A DNA stretch of 64,000 nucleotides from Autumnicola patrickiae (lineage in GTDB: Bacteria > Bacteroidota > Bacteroidia > Flavobacteriales > Flavobacteriaceae). Positions within the stretch are counted from its first letter, which is position 1. The number at the start of each line of letters is the position of its first letter. The translations under genes were made by a program, and so were the position numbers. Below are positions 41,225-50,220 of this stretch, in pieces. Location: contig NZ_JAVRHM010000014.1 in NCBI RefSeq assembly GCF_031846525.1, positions 1 to 64,000 on the forward strand, read 5' to 3'. The notes under the pieces were generated by a model. It was not told the DNA's origin. It did not search any database and was given only the letters and a program-made list of their open reading frames with translations.

Positions 41225-43420
41225 ATGGAAGTACAGCAGTTTTATTACGATAACAAGATCGTAAAGAAGTTTATCGTAGCTACAATGTTTTGGGGCATTG
41301 TGGGAATGAGTGTGGGTCTCCTTCTTGCATTCATGTTTTTGTTCCCTAATCTTACAGACGGAATTTCCTGGCTTAGTTTTGGCCGTCTTCGTCCGCTTCA
41401 TACCAACGCGGTAATTTTTGCCTTTGTTGGGAATGCGATTTTTGCCGGGGTCTATTATTCCACTCAGCGTCTTCTTAAAGCCAGGATGTTTAGCGATGTG
41501 CTAAGTAATATTAACTTCTGGGGCTGGCAGGCAATTATTGTTGGTGCGGCCATAACCCTCCCGTTGGGCTTTACCTCCTCTAAAGAATATGCAGAGCTGG
41601 AATGGCCTTTTGATATTGCCATAGCGGTAATTTGGGTTGCTTTTGGCGTTAACCTTATAGGGACGATCCTTAGAAGAAGGCAGCGCCACCTTTACGTTGC
41701 AATCTGGTTTTACCTCGCCACCTTTGTAACGGTTGCAGTACTTCACATTTTCAATAACATTCAGCTTCCTGTAAGTGCATTAAAAAGTTACTCTGTGTAT
41801 GCCGGAGTTCAGGATGCACTGGTACAGTGGTGGTACGGCCACAACGCCGTGGCGTTCTTCCTTACCACGCCGTTCCTGGGGCTTATGTATTATTTTGTAC
41901 CCAAGGCAGCAAACAGGCCGGTTTACTCCTACCGACTTTCCATAATACATTTCTGGTCGCTCATCTTTATCTACATTTGGGCGGGACCACACCACTTGTT
42001 ATATTCATCATTACCAGACTGGGCACAAAATCTGGGGGTTGCTTTTTCTGTGATGTTGCTTTTCCCTTCCTGGGGAGGTATGATTAACGGATTACTTACC
42101 CTACGTGGCGCATGGGATAAAGTGCGGGTAGATCCTGTTCTTAAATTTATGGTAGTAGCGATCACCGGCTATGGTATGGCCACTTTTGAAGGTCCTATGC
42201 TTTCCCTAAAGAACATTAACGCCGTAGCTCACTTTAGTGACTGGATTATTGCTCACGTTCACGTTGGTGCTTTGGCATGGAACGGATTTTTGACCTTCGG
42301 AATGATTTACTGGCTTGTACCACAGTTGTTCAAGACAAAATTATATTCCATAAAACTGGCAAACGCCCATTTCTGGATTGGAACTGTTGGTATAATCATG
42401 TATGCTTTACCAATGTACGTTGCAGGTTTTGTTCAGGCTTCTATGTGGAAACAATTTAATCCTGACGGAACCCTTGTTTATGGAAACTTCCTTGAAACAG
42501 TAACCGAAATCATACCAATGTACTGGATGCGTGCTATTGGTGGAAGCCTCTTTATCCTTGGAGCATTTATAATGCTTTACAACATTGTAAAAACAGCGAA
42601 GAAAGGTAGTGAAGTTAGTGATGAATTAGCTGAAGCTGCAGCATTAGCACCTGTGACAAGTAAAAGAACAACAGGTGAGGCTTACCACAGCTGGTTAGAA
42701 AGAAGACCTGTGCAACTTACCATTTTTGCCACTATAGCTATTCTTATAGGAGGTATCGTACAAATTATCCCGTCGCTTATGGTAGATGAATATGTACCGA
42801 AGATCACCAGTGTAAAACCATACACTCCGCTGGAACTTGAAGGCCGGGATCTTTATATACGCGAAGGATGCGTTTCCTGCCACTCCCAAATGGTTCGTCC
42901 ATTTAGAAGCGAAGTGGAACGTTACGGAGAATATTCTAAAGCGGGGGAATTTGTTTATGATCATCCATTCCTTTGGGGCAGTAAACGTACCGGACCCGAT
43001 TTGCTAAGAATTGGTGGAAAATATTCAGATAACTGGCATTTAAACCACATGTATGATCCGCAAAGTACTTCTTCAGGTTCTATTATGCCGGCGTACCAAT
43101 GGCTGGTTAAACAGGAACTTGACAAAAGCGATACTGAGGCAAAAATGCGTGCGATGGTTCAGCTTGGTGTACCCTATACTGAAGAAGAAATTGAAAAAGC
43201 ACAGCAATGGATGACAGAACAGGGAACGCAAATCGAAGAGAACCTTTACAGCGATCCGGATTTTGTAAAAACCTATGAAGCCGATAAAAAATATGCAGCT
43301 GAAAATAACCTGGAATTTACAGAAATGAGAAACCGGGAAATTGTAGCCCTTATAGCCTATCTGCAACGTCTTGGAACAGATATAAAAGTTAAAAACGCAA
43401 AAGAAATTTCTAGCAACTAA
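41225..43420 (+). CDS. ccoNO: Fused cbb3-type cytochrome c oxidase subunits I/II (CcoN-CcoO)
   Basis: The catalytic core of the high-affinity cbb3 oxidase. Residues 1 to about 470 are CcoN, with about 12 membrane helices. Heme and CuB ligand regions are RPLHTNAVIFAF, WWYGHNAVAFFLT, WAGPHHLLYSS and IIAHVHVGALAWNG. After a linker and another helix (IFATIAILIGGIVQIIPSLM), the CcoO part begins and binds one c-type heme at GCVSCHSQMVRPF (near residue 548). In Proteobacteria these are two genes; fusion is the usual state in Bacteroidota. A charged segment follows the heme domain. It is followed by ccoQ after 12 bases. Confidence 0.97.
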   Translation: MEVQQFYYDNKIVKKFIVATMFWGIVGMSVGLLLAFMFLFPNLTDGISWLSFGRLRPLHTNAVIFAFVGNAIFAGVYYSTQRLLKARMFSDVLSNINFWGWQAIIVGAAITLPLGFTSSKEYAELEWPFDIAIAVIWVAFGVNLIGTILRRRQRHLYVAIWFYLATFVTVAVLHIFNNIQLPVSALKSYSVYAGVQDALVQWWYGHNAVAFFLTTPFLGLMYYFVPKAANRPVYSYRLSIIHFWSLIFIYIWAGPHHLLYSSLPDWAQNLGVAFSVMLLFPSWGGMINGLLTLRGAWDKVRVDPVLKFMVVAITGYGMATFEGPMLSLKNINAVAHFSDWIIAHVHVGALAWNGFLTFGMIYWLVPQLFKTKLYSIKLANAHFWIGTVGIIMYALPMYVAGFVQASMWKQFNPDGTLVYGNFLETVTEIIPMYWMRAIGGSLFILGAFIMLYNIVKTAKKGSEVSDELAEAAALAPVTSKRTTGEAYHSWLERRPVQLTIFATIAILIGGIVQIIPSLMVDEYVPKITSVKPYTPLELEGRDLYIREGCVSCHSQMVRPFRSEVERYGEYSKAGEFVYDHPFLWGSKRTGPDLLRIGGKYSDNWHLNHMYDPQSTSSGSIMPAYQWLVKQELDKSDTEAKMRAMVQLGVPYTEEEIEKAQQWMTEQGTQIEENLYSDPDFVKTYEADKKYAAENNLEFTEMRNREIVALIAYLQRLGTDIKVKNAKEISSN

Positions 43421-43432
43421 AAACCGTTAATC

Positions 43433-43615
43433 ATGTTAAAATTTATAAAAGGACCCATGGAAAGTATAGAAGGCGTAGCCATTTATCCTATGATTTCCCT
43501 GCTAATCTTCTTCTTCTTTTTCGCCGGATTGTTCTGGTGGGTCTTTACAGCTAAAAAAGATTATATAAACGAGGTGAGCAATTTACCATTGGACCTTAAT
43601 GAAAACGAGAATTAA
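43433..43615 (+). CDS. ccoQ: cbb3 oxidase small subunit CcoQ/FixQ
   Basis: A 60-residue protein with one transmembrane helix (MISLLIFFFFFAGLFWWVF, about 21-39), then TAKKDYINEVSNLPLD, a FixQ-like cytoplasmic tail. It stabilises the oxidase complex. It sits between ccoNO and ccoP; the stop is one base before the preferred ccoP ATG. Confidence 0.88.
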   Translation: MLKFIKGPMESIEGVAIYPMISLLIFFFFFAGLFWWVFTAKKDYINEVSNLPLDLNENEN

Positions 43616-43616
43616 A

Positions 43617-44576
43617 ATGAAAATAGCTCCGATTTTAAGAGTAACAGGACTGGTGCTTCTGGCGTATTTTCTGCTGGAAACCACCCTTGATACAGGAGAT
43701 AAATATGCAATTGTAGAATACCCGGTAATCTGGCTTATTCTGGCCGTTATCCTGGTATTTGCCATTGCCATAGAACTTTCTGTAGGTGCACTGGAAAATG
43801 TTTTGTACAAAACTTTAAAACCAGATGCAAAAGTACGCTACGATCTTGCCGCACAGCAGCGTGAAGAGAATCGTTTCGCCTGGCTTAAAAAAACGTATAA
43901 CAAACTACTGGATAAAAAACCTCTTGAAAAAGAGGCTGAGATTGTTCTTGATCATGATTATGACGGGATTAGGGAGTTGGACAATAACCTGCCGCCGTGG
44001 TGGCTGTATGGCTTCTATATCAGCATAATTTTCGCTGTGGTTTATATGGCAAATTATCACATTTTTGGCGGTACAAGCCAGCAGGAAGAATATGAGATGG
44101 AAATCGCTGCTGCCCGGGAAGCAGTAGAAGAATATAAACGTACAGCACCAGATCTTATTGATGAGAACACTGTAGAACTTCTTACCGGGCAGGAGGATAT
44201 AGACGCGGGTAAAACTATTTTTAGCGCAAATTGTGCGGCCTGTCATAAAATGGATGGCGCCGGGGGTATTGGTCCTAACCTCGTCGATGATTACTGGATT
44301 TTGGGTGGCGGAATTAAAAATGTCTTCCATACAATTGCTGAAGGTGGACGTGCCGGCAAGGGTATGGTTTCCTGGAAAACCGATCTTAAACCTAATGAAA
44401 TGGCACAGGTGGCCAGTTATGTTTTAAGCCTGCACGGGACAGAACCTGTAGATCCTAAAGAACCTGAAGGGGAATTATGGATGGATCCCGATGCTAAAAT
44501 TGATGAGGCCGATGTAGATGTAGTTGACCCGAATGAATTGGAAATGGAGTTAGATAACACAGGAAGGGAATATTAA
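43617..44576 (+). CDS. ccoP: cbb3 oxidase diheme-family subunit III CcoP (single heme)
   Basis: An electron-entry subunit of 319 residues. Two N-terminal membrane segments (about 9-25 and 38-55) precede the FixP N-domain signature LDNNLPPWWLYGFYISIIFA, which is a third helix. One c-heme site, SANCAACHKMDGAGGIGPNL (Cys near residue 206), is present; the second heme of proteobacterial CcoP is absent, as in other Bacteroidota. The likely axial methionine is in GKGMVSWK. The tail is very acidic. The start at 43617 (MKIAPILRV) follows the ccoQ stop; another ATG at 43599 would overlap ccoQ by 17 bases. Confidence 0.94.
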   Translation: MKIAPILRVTGLVLLAYFLLETTLDTGDKYAIVEYPVIWLILAVILVFAIAIELSVGALENVLYKTLKPDAKVRYDLAAQQREENRFAWLKKTYNKLLDKKPLEKEAEIVLDHDYDGIRELDNNLPPWWLYGFYISIIFAVVYMANYHIFGGTSQQEEYEMEIAAAREAVEEYKRTAPDLIDENTVELLTGQEDIDAGKTIFSANCAACHKMDGAGGIGPNLVDDYWILGGGIKNVFHTIAEGGRAGKGMVSWKTDLKPNEMAQVASYVLSLHGTEPVDPKEPEGELWMDPDAKIDEADVDVVDPNELEMELDNTGREY

Positions 44577-44577
44577 G

Positions 44578-46002
44578 ATGACTAAGGAGCAGAAAGACGA
44601 GAAGTTCAGAGACAAAATTGCAACATTAGATTCCGAAGGAAAAAGATCCTGGGTGTACCCCAAGAAACCTTCCGGAAAGCTTTATGAATACCGCAAATAT
44701 GTAAGTTATGTTCTTCTGGCGTTTTTCTTTGCTGCTCCTTTTATCCACGTGAATGGAAATCAACTCCTCATGTTTAATGTGGTGGAGAGAAGGTTCAATA
44801 TCTTCGGATTTCCGTTCTGGCCTCAGGATTTTCATCTTTTTGTAATTGCAATGATCATAGGGGTGATTTTCATCCTGCTCTTTACCGTAGTCTTCGGAAG
44901 GATCTTCTGCGGATGGATTTGTCCTCAAACGATTTTTATGGAAATGGTTTTCCGAAGAATTGAATACTGGATAGAAGGAGATCGGGGAAAACAAATAAGA
45001 CTGGACAAACAGCCGTGGGATGCGGAGAAAATCAGGAAAAAGGGAATTAAATGGAGTATTTTTCTATTGATTTCATTTATTATAGCCAACATCTTTTTGG
45101 CGTACCTGATTGGTAGTAAAAGATTGTTGCAGAATATAGCCGACGGTCCCGAAGCTCATGCCAGCACCCTTATTTCGCTTTTAATATTTACTGCCGTATT
45201 CTACTTTATTTTTGCCTGGTTCAGGGAACAGGTTTGCGTTATAGCATGTCCTTACGGCCGACTTCAAAGTGTGCTGCTTAATGATAAATCCATTGTAGTG
45301 GCCTACGATCACAAACGTGGTGAAAAGAAAAAAGGACGGGCAAAATTCAGTAAAAAAGAGAATCGTGCAGCGACTGGAAAAGGAGATTGTATAGACTGTT
45401 TCCAATGCGTGCAGGTATGCCCAACCGGTATTGATATTAGAAACGGAACACAGCTGGAATGTATAAACTGTACGGCGTGTATCGATGCCTGCGACAGCAT
45501 GATGGAGGCTGTTGATCTTCCAAAAGGTTTAATTCGCTATGCAAGTGAAGAGAATATTGAGAAAAAGGTGAAATTTACTTTTTCTCCGCGTTTAAAAGGA
45601 TATACCGCTATTCTCACTATTCTTATTGCTCTTTTTAGCGGAATGTTGTTTTTGAGAAGTGATGTGGAAGCAAGAATCCTGAGGTTGCCCGGGCAGTTAT
45701 ATGAGCATAAAGATGATAATATAATCAGCAATGTCTATACTTTTAAACTGGTAAATAAAACCAATGAAGATATTGCAGATATCCGGTTTGAACTCCGCTC
45801 CCATAACGGAACCATTAAAGTGGTAAAGCAAAATGAATTAATTGTACCGGGACAGGGATTGGCAGAAGGAACGCTTTTTATAGAAATTAATGGCGCTGCC
45901 CTGGAGGATGAAAAAGACAAATTAAAAATAGATGTTTACAGCGGCGACAGGTTTGTAGAAACTACTTCTGCAACCTTTATGGGCCCACGAAGCTATAATT
46001 AG
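44578..46002 (+). CDS. ccoG: cbb3 oxidase accessory ferredoxin-like protein CcoG/FixG
   Basis: A membrane protein of 474 residues involved in copper handling during cbb3 assembly (CcoG has been described as a Cu(II) reductase). Five membrane segments are seen, with the family motifs FCGWICPQTIF and VCVIACPYGRLQSV. Two [4Fe-4S] clusters are predicted from CIDCFQCVQVCPTGID and CINCTACIDACDSMM (about residues 271-305). A C-terminal immunoglobulin-like FixG domain (about 370-470) lies in the periplasm. It starts 1 base after the ccoP stop. A 152-base gap with repeats separates it from ccoH. Confidence 0.96.
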   Translation: MTKEQKDEKFRDKIATLDSEGKRSWVYPKKPSGKLYEYRKYVSYVLLAFFFAAPFIHVNGNQLLMFNVVERRFNIFGFPFWPQDFHLFVIAMIIGVIFILLFTVVFGRIFCGWICPQTIFMEMVFRRIEYWIEGDRGKQIRLDKQPWDAEKIRKKGIKWSIFLLISFIIANIFLAYLIGSKRLLQNIADGPEAHASTLISLLIFTAVFYFIFAWFREQVCVIACPYGRLQSVLLNDKSIVVAYDHKRGEKKKGRAKFSKKENRAATGKGDCIDCFQCVQVCPTGIDIRNGTQLECINCTACIDACDSMMEAVDLPKGLIRYASEENIEKKVKFTFSPRLKGYTAILTILIALFSGMLFLRSDVEARILRLPGQLYEHKDDNIISNVYTFKLVNKTNEDIADIRFELRSHNGTIKVVKQNELIVPGQGLAEGTLFIEINGAALEDEKDKLKIDVYSGDRFVETTSATFMGPRSYN

Positions 46003-46087
46003 AAGGAAGTTAACGAGTTAAAAAGGGAAAGAGTTAAAGAGGGAAAAATTAAAAAGAGGAAAGAAGAAAGAGGAAGTTCAGAAAAAA

Positions 46088-46143
46088 TGTCACATCGAGC
46101 GAAGTCGAGATGTCACTCTCTTCACTACTCACTCTCCACTAAA
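46088..46143 (+). repeat. Dispersed-type hairpin plus heptad array between ccoG and ccoH
   Basis: TGTCACATCGAGCGAAGTCG begins a 28-base interrupted palindrome (46088-46115) of a sort widely scattered in flavobacterial genomes (from memory). It is followed by three 7-base units, CACTACT, CACTCTC and CACTAAA (46123-46143). CACTACT is the reverse complement, shifted, of the GTAGTGA unit found after pta. Confidence 0.65.
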
Positions 46144-46154
46144 AAATAAAAATC

Positions 46155-46601
46155 ATGAAAATAAATTGGGGAACAGGACTGGCCATAGGAATGGTAGCAT
46201 TTATAAGCTTTATCATGTACTTTGTGGTAACTATGCTTACCAATAAAGAGTTTGAGCACGATCTTGTAACAGAAGAATACTATAAAGCTGAATTGCACTT
46301 TCAACAGGATATAGATGCTGAAGAAAATGCCAATGCGCTTCCGGAAAATATTCAAAGCGAAAGAACAAAAGATGGGTATCTGCTGAAGTTTCCTGAAAGC
46401 CTCGTGATCTCTGGGGTTAAAGGAAACGTTTATATGTACAGACCTTCCAATGAAAAACTGGATTTTAATATTCCGTTTGTACTTGCAGGTACCGATTTGC
46501 TTATTCCGGACGAGAAAATGATAGGCGGTCGCTGGAATATACACGTAACCTGGGAACACCTCGGGAAAGAATACCTCTACAAAACCGAAATACTGTATTA
46601 A
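46155..46601 (+). CDS. ccoH: cbb3 oxidase assembly protein CcoH/FixH
   Basis: A 148-residue protein with one N-terminal transmembrane helix (GTGLAIGMVAFISFIMYFVV) and a periplasmic FixH domain of beta strands (YYKAELHFQQDIDAEENA; later MIGGRWNIHVTWEH). FixH/CcoH joins the assembling cbb3 complex. It lies between ccoG and a SafE-like gene that starts 2 bases after its stop. Confidence 0.92.
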   Translation: MKINWGTGLAIGMVAFISFIMYFVVTMLTNKEFEHDLVTEEYYKAELHFQQDIDAEENANALPENIQSERTKDGYLLKFPESLVISGVKGNVYMYRPSNEKLDFNIPFVLAGTDLLIPDEKMIGGRWNIHVTWEHLGKEYLYKTEILY

Positions 46602-46603
46602 GA

Positions 46604-47356
46604 ATGTTACTCTCCGCGCTAATATTTGGTCTTTTAGGCAGCTTCCATTGTGTTGGGATGTGCGGCCCAATTGCCTTTTTATTACCCGTGGACAGGAACA
46701 GTAAGTCGAAAAAACTTTTTCAGATTTTCATCTATCACTTCGGAAGAATTCTCGCTTACGCTATGATTGGTTTGGCTTTTGGATTGGTTGGAAAAAGTCT
46801 TTCCCTCTTTGGGATGCAACAACAATTGTCAATTTTAATAGGTGTCCTGATGATAATTGCCATTTTGATGCCCTCCCAAAAATTCAGCAAATACAATTTC
46901 TCCAAACCTGTTTTCAGGATAATCGGAAAGGTAAAAAGCAGCCTGGGCAAAGAATTGAAGAAGAAAACGCCGGACACTTTCCTTACAGTCGGTTTTTTAA
47001 ACGGATTTCTTCCCTGCGGACTCGTTTATATGGCAATTTTCGGCTCTATTGCCAGCGGAAGTGTCCTGGAAGGCAGTCTTTATATGATTCTCTTCGGAAT
47101 TGGGACTATTCCGTTAATGACAACAGCCATTTGGCTTGGAAATTTCCTTTCGGGGAAGGCCAGGCAGCATATAAGGCGTGCAATTCCGGTTTTTGTGGTC
47201 ATTATGGGACTTCTGTTTGTGGTTAGAGGTCTTGGACTTGGAATTCCGTATTTATCTCCGCAACAAATGACAGATAAAGTAGATGCAAACTTTAATTGCC
47301 ACAACTCTTCTCAAAACACTATGCCGAAAACTGCCATTTTCAGCACCTCCCATTAA
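46604..47356 (+). CDS. TauE/SafE-like (DsbD-type) membrane protein of the cco locus
   Basis: A 250-residue protein with about six transmembrane helices, annotated in this family as sulfite exporter TauE/SafE but related to DsbD/CcdA and, in cco loci, to copper import for the oxidase. The N-terminus LLGSFHCVGMCGPIAFLLPV has the CxxxC pair, and a second Cys lies in FLNGFLPCGLVYMAIFGSIA, both fitting metal or thiol chemistry. It is last in the ccoS to ccoH series. Its final ten residues (MPKTAIFSTSH) are encoded by a copy of a dispersed TGCCATTTTCAG repeat, so the native C-terminus may have been replaced. Confidence 0.88.
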   Translation: MLLSALIFGLLGSFHCVGMCGPIAFLLPVDRNSKSKKLFQIFIYHFGRILAYAMIGLAFGLVGKSLSLFGMQQQLSILIGVLMIIAILMPSQKFSKYNFSKPVFRIIGKVKSSLGKELKKKTPDTFLTVGFLNGFLPCGLVYMAIFGSIASGSVLEGSLYMILFGIGTIPLMTTAIWLGNFLSGKARQHIRRAIPVFVVIMGLLFVVRGLGLGIPYLSPQQMTDKVDANFNCHNSSQNTMPKTAIFSTSH

Positions 47357-47472
47357 AACCGGCTGATTCCTTTTGGCTTCTGCTCCTTTTTGGAAATTCC
47401 AAATTTATTTAACTAAAAATTTGTTAAGAAGGGAGTGATATTTATTAACTTAGGAAGCAAAAATTTAATGCC

Positions 47473-48765
47473 ATGGAAACAATAATTTCAAACTTCGGTT
47501 TGCGCAAAATGTATAGCACGCTTCTTTTGCTCATTTTCGCACTTTCTCCCGCTCTTGGCGCTGCTTTTCAGGAACCTCAAACAAATTCTGAACAATTCAG
47601 TGTCTACAAAGGCATCGTTGTAAACAGCGAGTCTAATGATCCTATAGCTTCTGCTTCAATTGCTGTAAACAGGAGTAATATCTCCACCATAAGTAATACT
47701 GATGGTGAATTTTCTTTACGCGTTCCAGATAACCTTTTACCTGTAACCGTTACAGTCTCTATGCTAGGTTATAATAGTAAGAGTGTACCGTTATCCTACT
47801 TTCAGGATAATAACAGGATAGAATTGATAAATTCCGTAGAAGAACTTTCAGAAGTGAACATATTTAATGCCAATGATCCCAGGAGATTAGTGAATAAGAT
47901 GCTTCAGAAAAAGGATGATAATTACTTTTCAGATGAAACCTTAATGACCTCTTTCTACAGGGAAACCATCAAAAGAAGACGTACTAATGTTTCTTTATCT
48001 GAAGCGGTTGTGAAAATTCATAAGAATCCGCATACTTCCAATAAAAAAGATCTCGTTTCAATCTACAAATCCAGAAAGAGTACAGATTACGATAAACTTG
48101 ATACCCTGGCACTAAAGCTAAGGGGTGGACCATTTAATGCGCTTTATTTGGATCTAATCAAGTATACAGAATATGTTTTGCAGCCGGGAATGACTGACAA
48201 TTATGAATTTAGCTTCGACGAACCCACCAAAATTGATGAACATTATATTTATGTAGTGAATTTTGAAGAAAAAGATAAATCAAAACCTTGGTACTTTGGG
48301 CAATTATTTATTGACGCCAATTCTTTAACCCTTGTGCGCGCAGAATATAAACTGAATGTAGACGATCGTCGCACCGCTACACAAATGTTTGTGAAAAAGA
48401 AACCATCGGGTTCCAAAGTCTATCCTGTTGATCTCTCTTATCAGGTAGATTATGTAAAAAATGACGACGGAAAATGGCATTACTCCTATGGAAACGCAGT
48501 TATGGAATATGTAGTGAACTGGAAGAGAAAAATCTTTAATTCCCGCTACACCGTGAATAGTGAAATGGTAGTAACCGACTGGGAAAAGTATACCGATAAC
48601 GGAGATCAAAAAAATACAAATTATATTGATCCTTACGTGGTGATGAGCGATGATGATGCTGGCTTCTATGATGCTGAATTTTGGGGAAATAATAATATAA
48701 TTGAGCCAGAAAAATCTATTCAGAATGCCATTGAGAAGATCCAGAAGAATATGGAAAATAATTAA
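47473..48765 (+). CDS. Exported protein with carboxypeptidase-like regulatory domain
   Basis: A 430-residue protein. A signal peptide follows an N-terminal extension (MYSTLLLLIFALSPALGAA), so the ATG at 47509 may be the true start. Residues about 42-115 form a CarboxypepD_reg-like (beta-sandwich) domain: VYKGIVVNSESNDPIASASI then STISNTDGEFSLRVP, the element often found at the front of TonB-dependent receptors. No receptor plug or barrel follows. The remaining 300 residues are a beta-rich domain (FSFDEPTKIDEHYIYVVNF; AEYKLNVDDRR) resembling the first half of DUF5686-type proteins. Probably periplasmic or surface-exposed; function unknown. Confidence 0.78.
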   Translation: METIISNFGLRKMYSTLLLLIFALSPALGAAFQEPQTNSEQFSVYKGIVVNSESNDPIASASIAVNRSNISTISNTDGEFSLRVPDNLLPVTVTVSMLGYNSKSVPLSYFQDNNRIELINSVEELSEVNIFNANDPRRLVNKMLQKKDDNYFSDETLMTSFYRETIKRRRTNVSLSEAVVKIHKNPHTSNKKDLVSIYKSRKSTDYDKLDTLALKLRGGPFNALYLDLIKYTEYVLQPGMTDNYEFSFDEPTKIDEHYIYVVNFEEKDKSKPWYFGQLFIDANSLTLVRAEYKLNVDDRRTATQMFVKKKPSGSKVYPVDLSYQVDYVKNDDGKWHYSYGNAVMEYVVNWKRKIFNSRYTVNSEMVVTDWEKYTDNGDQKNTNYIDPYVVMSDDDAGFYDAEFWGNNNIIEPEKSIQNAIEKIQKNMENN

Positions 48766-48778
48766 ATTACAGTAATTT

Positions 48779-48818
48779 TAAATCGCCTGTTGCCTAGTGC
48801 AACAGGCGATTTTTTTTG
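48779..48818. terminator. Bidirectional terminator between convergent genes
   Basis: AAATCGCCTGTTGC (48780-48793) pairs perfectly with GCAACAGGCGATTT (48799-48812) around a 5-base loop, followed by a T run and preceded by an A/T-rich flank. It is 14 bases after the carboxypeptidase-like gene and 4 bases from the serine hydrolase stop. Confidence 0.92.
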
Positions 48819-48822
48819 CTCG

Positions 48823-50136
48823 TTAATTATCAACACCAGCCATAACCATCTGTCGAAATTTCCAGTCGGTTTGATCTCCTGTACCACCAGAAGTTTGTTT
48901 CATTAAAATTCCAATGATATTTTCTTCAGGATCTGCAAAATACTGTGTATTGAAGTACCCTCCCCAATCAAAAGTTCCGGTGCTGCCAATACCTCCCATT
49001 GCCTCTCCTTCAGGAGTTACTACAGAAAAAGCAATTCCGTGGAATTTATCTTTTCCGCCAAAGAGATCACCCGAATGATTTTCTAAAATACTCTCTACAG
49101 TTGTACGGCTTAAAAGTCGGGTGCCATTAAGTTCTCCTTTGTTCAGATACATCTGAAGAAAAGTTGCATAATCTTCTGCTGTACTGGAAAGTCCGGCTCC
49201 ACCGGAATAAAAAGTACGGGCACCTTTAACAGGATAATTAGGATCATAGAAACCTGGCTGAAGGTTCTTCCATTCCCCGTCTTCTTTGTATTGAACAGAA
49301 ACCAACCTCTCTTCATTTCTTTCCGGTTGATAAAATCGCGTGTCATCCATTTCCAACGGATCAAAAATATGTTCTACAAGATAATCACTAAAAGATTGTC
49401 CCGAAACAACTTCTATAAAATAGCCCAGCACATCCAGGCTCATACTATAAGTAAATTTTTCACCTGGATTGTGATGCAGCGGAAGTTTTCCAAGCTTTTT
49501 AATCACCTCCTCAATTTCCACATTATCGGTAGTAAATAACTCTGTCACTCCGGCTTTCTGATAAATTTTTCTAATCCTTGCATCTGCATCTATCATTCCA
49601 TAACCCAGTCCGGAAGTGTGTGTTAGCAAGTGCCTGATGGTAATTTCCTTATCTGCAGGTTTCGCAGTATATGAAGAATCTGCTTCGTTAAAACTTTCCA
49701 GCACCTGCGGGTCCTCAAATTCAGGGATATATTTTGAAATAGGATCGTCGAGTTGAAACTTTCCTTCTTCCCACAGCATCATAACCGCCGTTGCAGTTAT
49801 GGCTTTGGTTTGGGAAGCAATCCTGAAGACATCATCTTTTTCCAGCTTTTCCCCTTCAGCATTTGCTTCTCCAAAAGCTTCGTGGAAAACAATTTTCCCA
49901 TCCTTTACTATTAGCGCAACTGCTCCGGGAATTTGATTCTCATCTACTGCAGTCTGCAGCATATTACTAATCCTGTCCAGCCTTTCTGAAGACATTCCCA
50001 CAGTTTCGGGAGCATCTTCAGAAAGCGGTTCTGAATGCTGTGAAGAAGCGGTTTGTGCATGAAACGCAAATGTAGAAGCAAAAAACAAGAGGCCCGTTAG
50101 CCCCTGTTTTAACTTTAATGGAAGTGGAAACAGCAT
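48823..50136 (-). CDS. Exported serine hydrolase of the beta-lactamase/esterase (class C-like) family
   Basis: A 437-residue protein with a signal peptide (LLFFASTFAFHAQ; cleavage near residue 27). The serine nucleophile motif SxxK is S108-Q-T-K111 in FRIASQTKAIT. The second motif reads FTYSMSLDVLGY, where YxN has Met in place of the usual Asn, as in a number of flavobacterial relatives. The third box is near GGIGSTGTFDWGGYFNT, whose HxG/KTG equivalent is not obvious. Likely an esterase or D-aminopeptidase-type hydrolase; true beta-lactamase activity is doubtful. It is upstream of the glucan cluster by 84 bases on the same strand (it follows malQ), so it may be read through. Confidence 0.85.
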   Translation of the reverse strand: MLFPLPLKLKQGLTGLLFFASTFAFHAQTASSQHSEPLSEDAPETVGMSSERLDRISNMLQTAVDENQIPGAVALIVKDGKIVFHEAFGEANAEGEKLEKDDVFRIASQTKAITATAVMMLWEEGKFQLDDPISKYIPEFEDPQVLESFNEADSSYTAKPADKEITIRHLLTHTSGLGYGMIDADARIRKIYQKAGVTELFTTDNVEIEEVIKKLGKLPLHHNPGEKFTYSMSLDVLGYFIEVVSGQSFSDYLVEHIFDPLEMDDTRFYQPERNEERLVSVQYKEDGEWKNLQPGFYDPNYPVKGARTFYSGGAGLSSTAEDYATFLQMYLNKGELNGTRLLSRTTVESILENHSGDLFGGKDKFHGIAFSVVTPEGEAMGGIGSTGTFDWGGYFNTQYFADPEENIIGILMKQTSGGTGDQTDWKFRQMVMAGVDN

Positions 50137-50220
50137 AAAATAAATTTTTGGTTCAGGTAAAGTTAGAGAATTGTCATTTAAAACCAGAACCTTTTCTGCT
50201 GCTGTTCCTTATTTCTTTTT

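Noticed and set aside
48823..50136. Antibiotic-resistance beta-lactamase
   Set aside because: The SxxK is present, but the YxN motif has Met and no clear KTG is seen; the sequence suits an esterase-like serine hydrolase.
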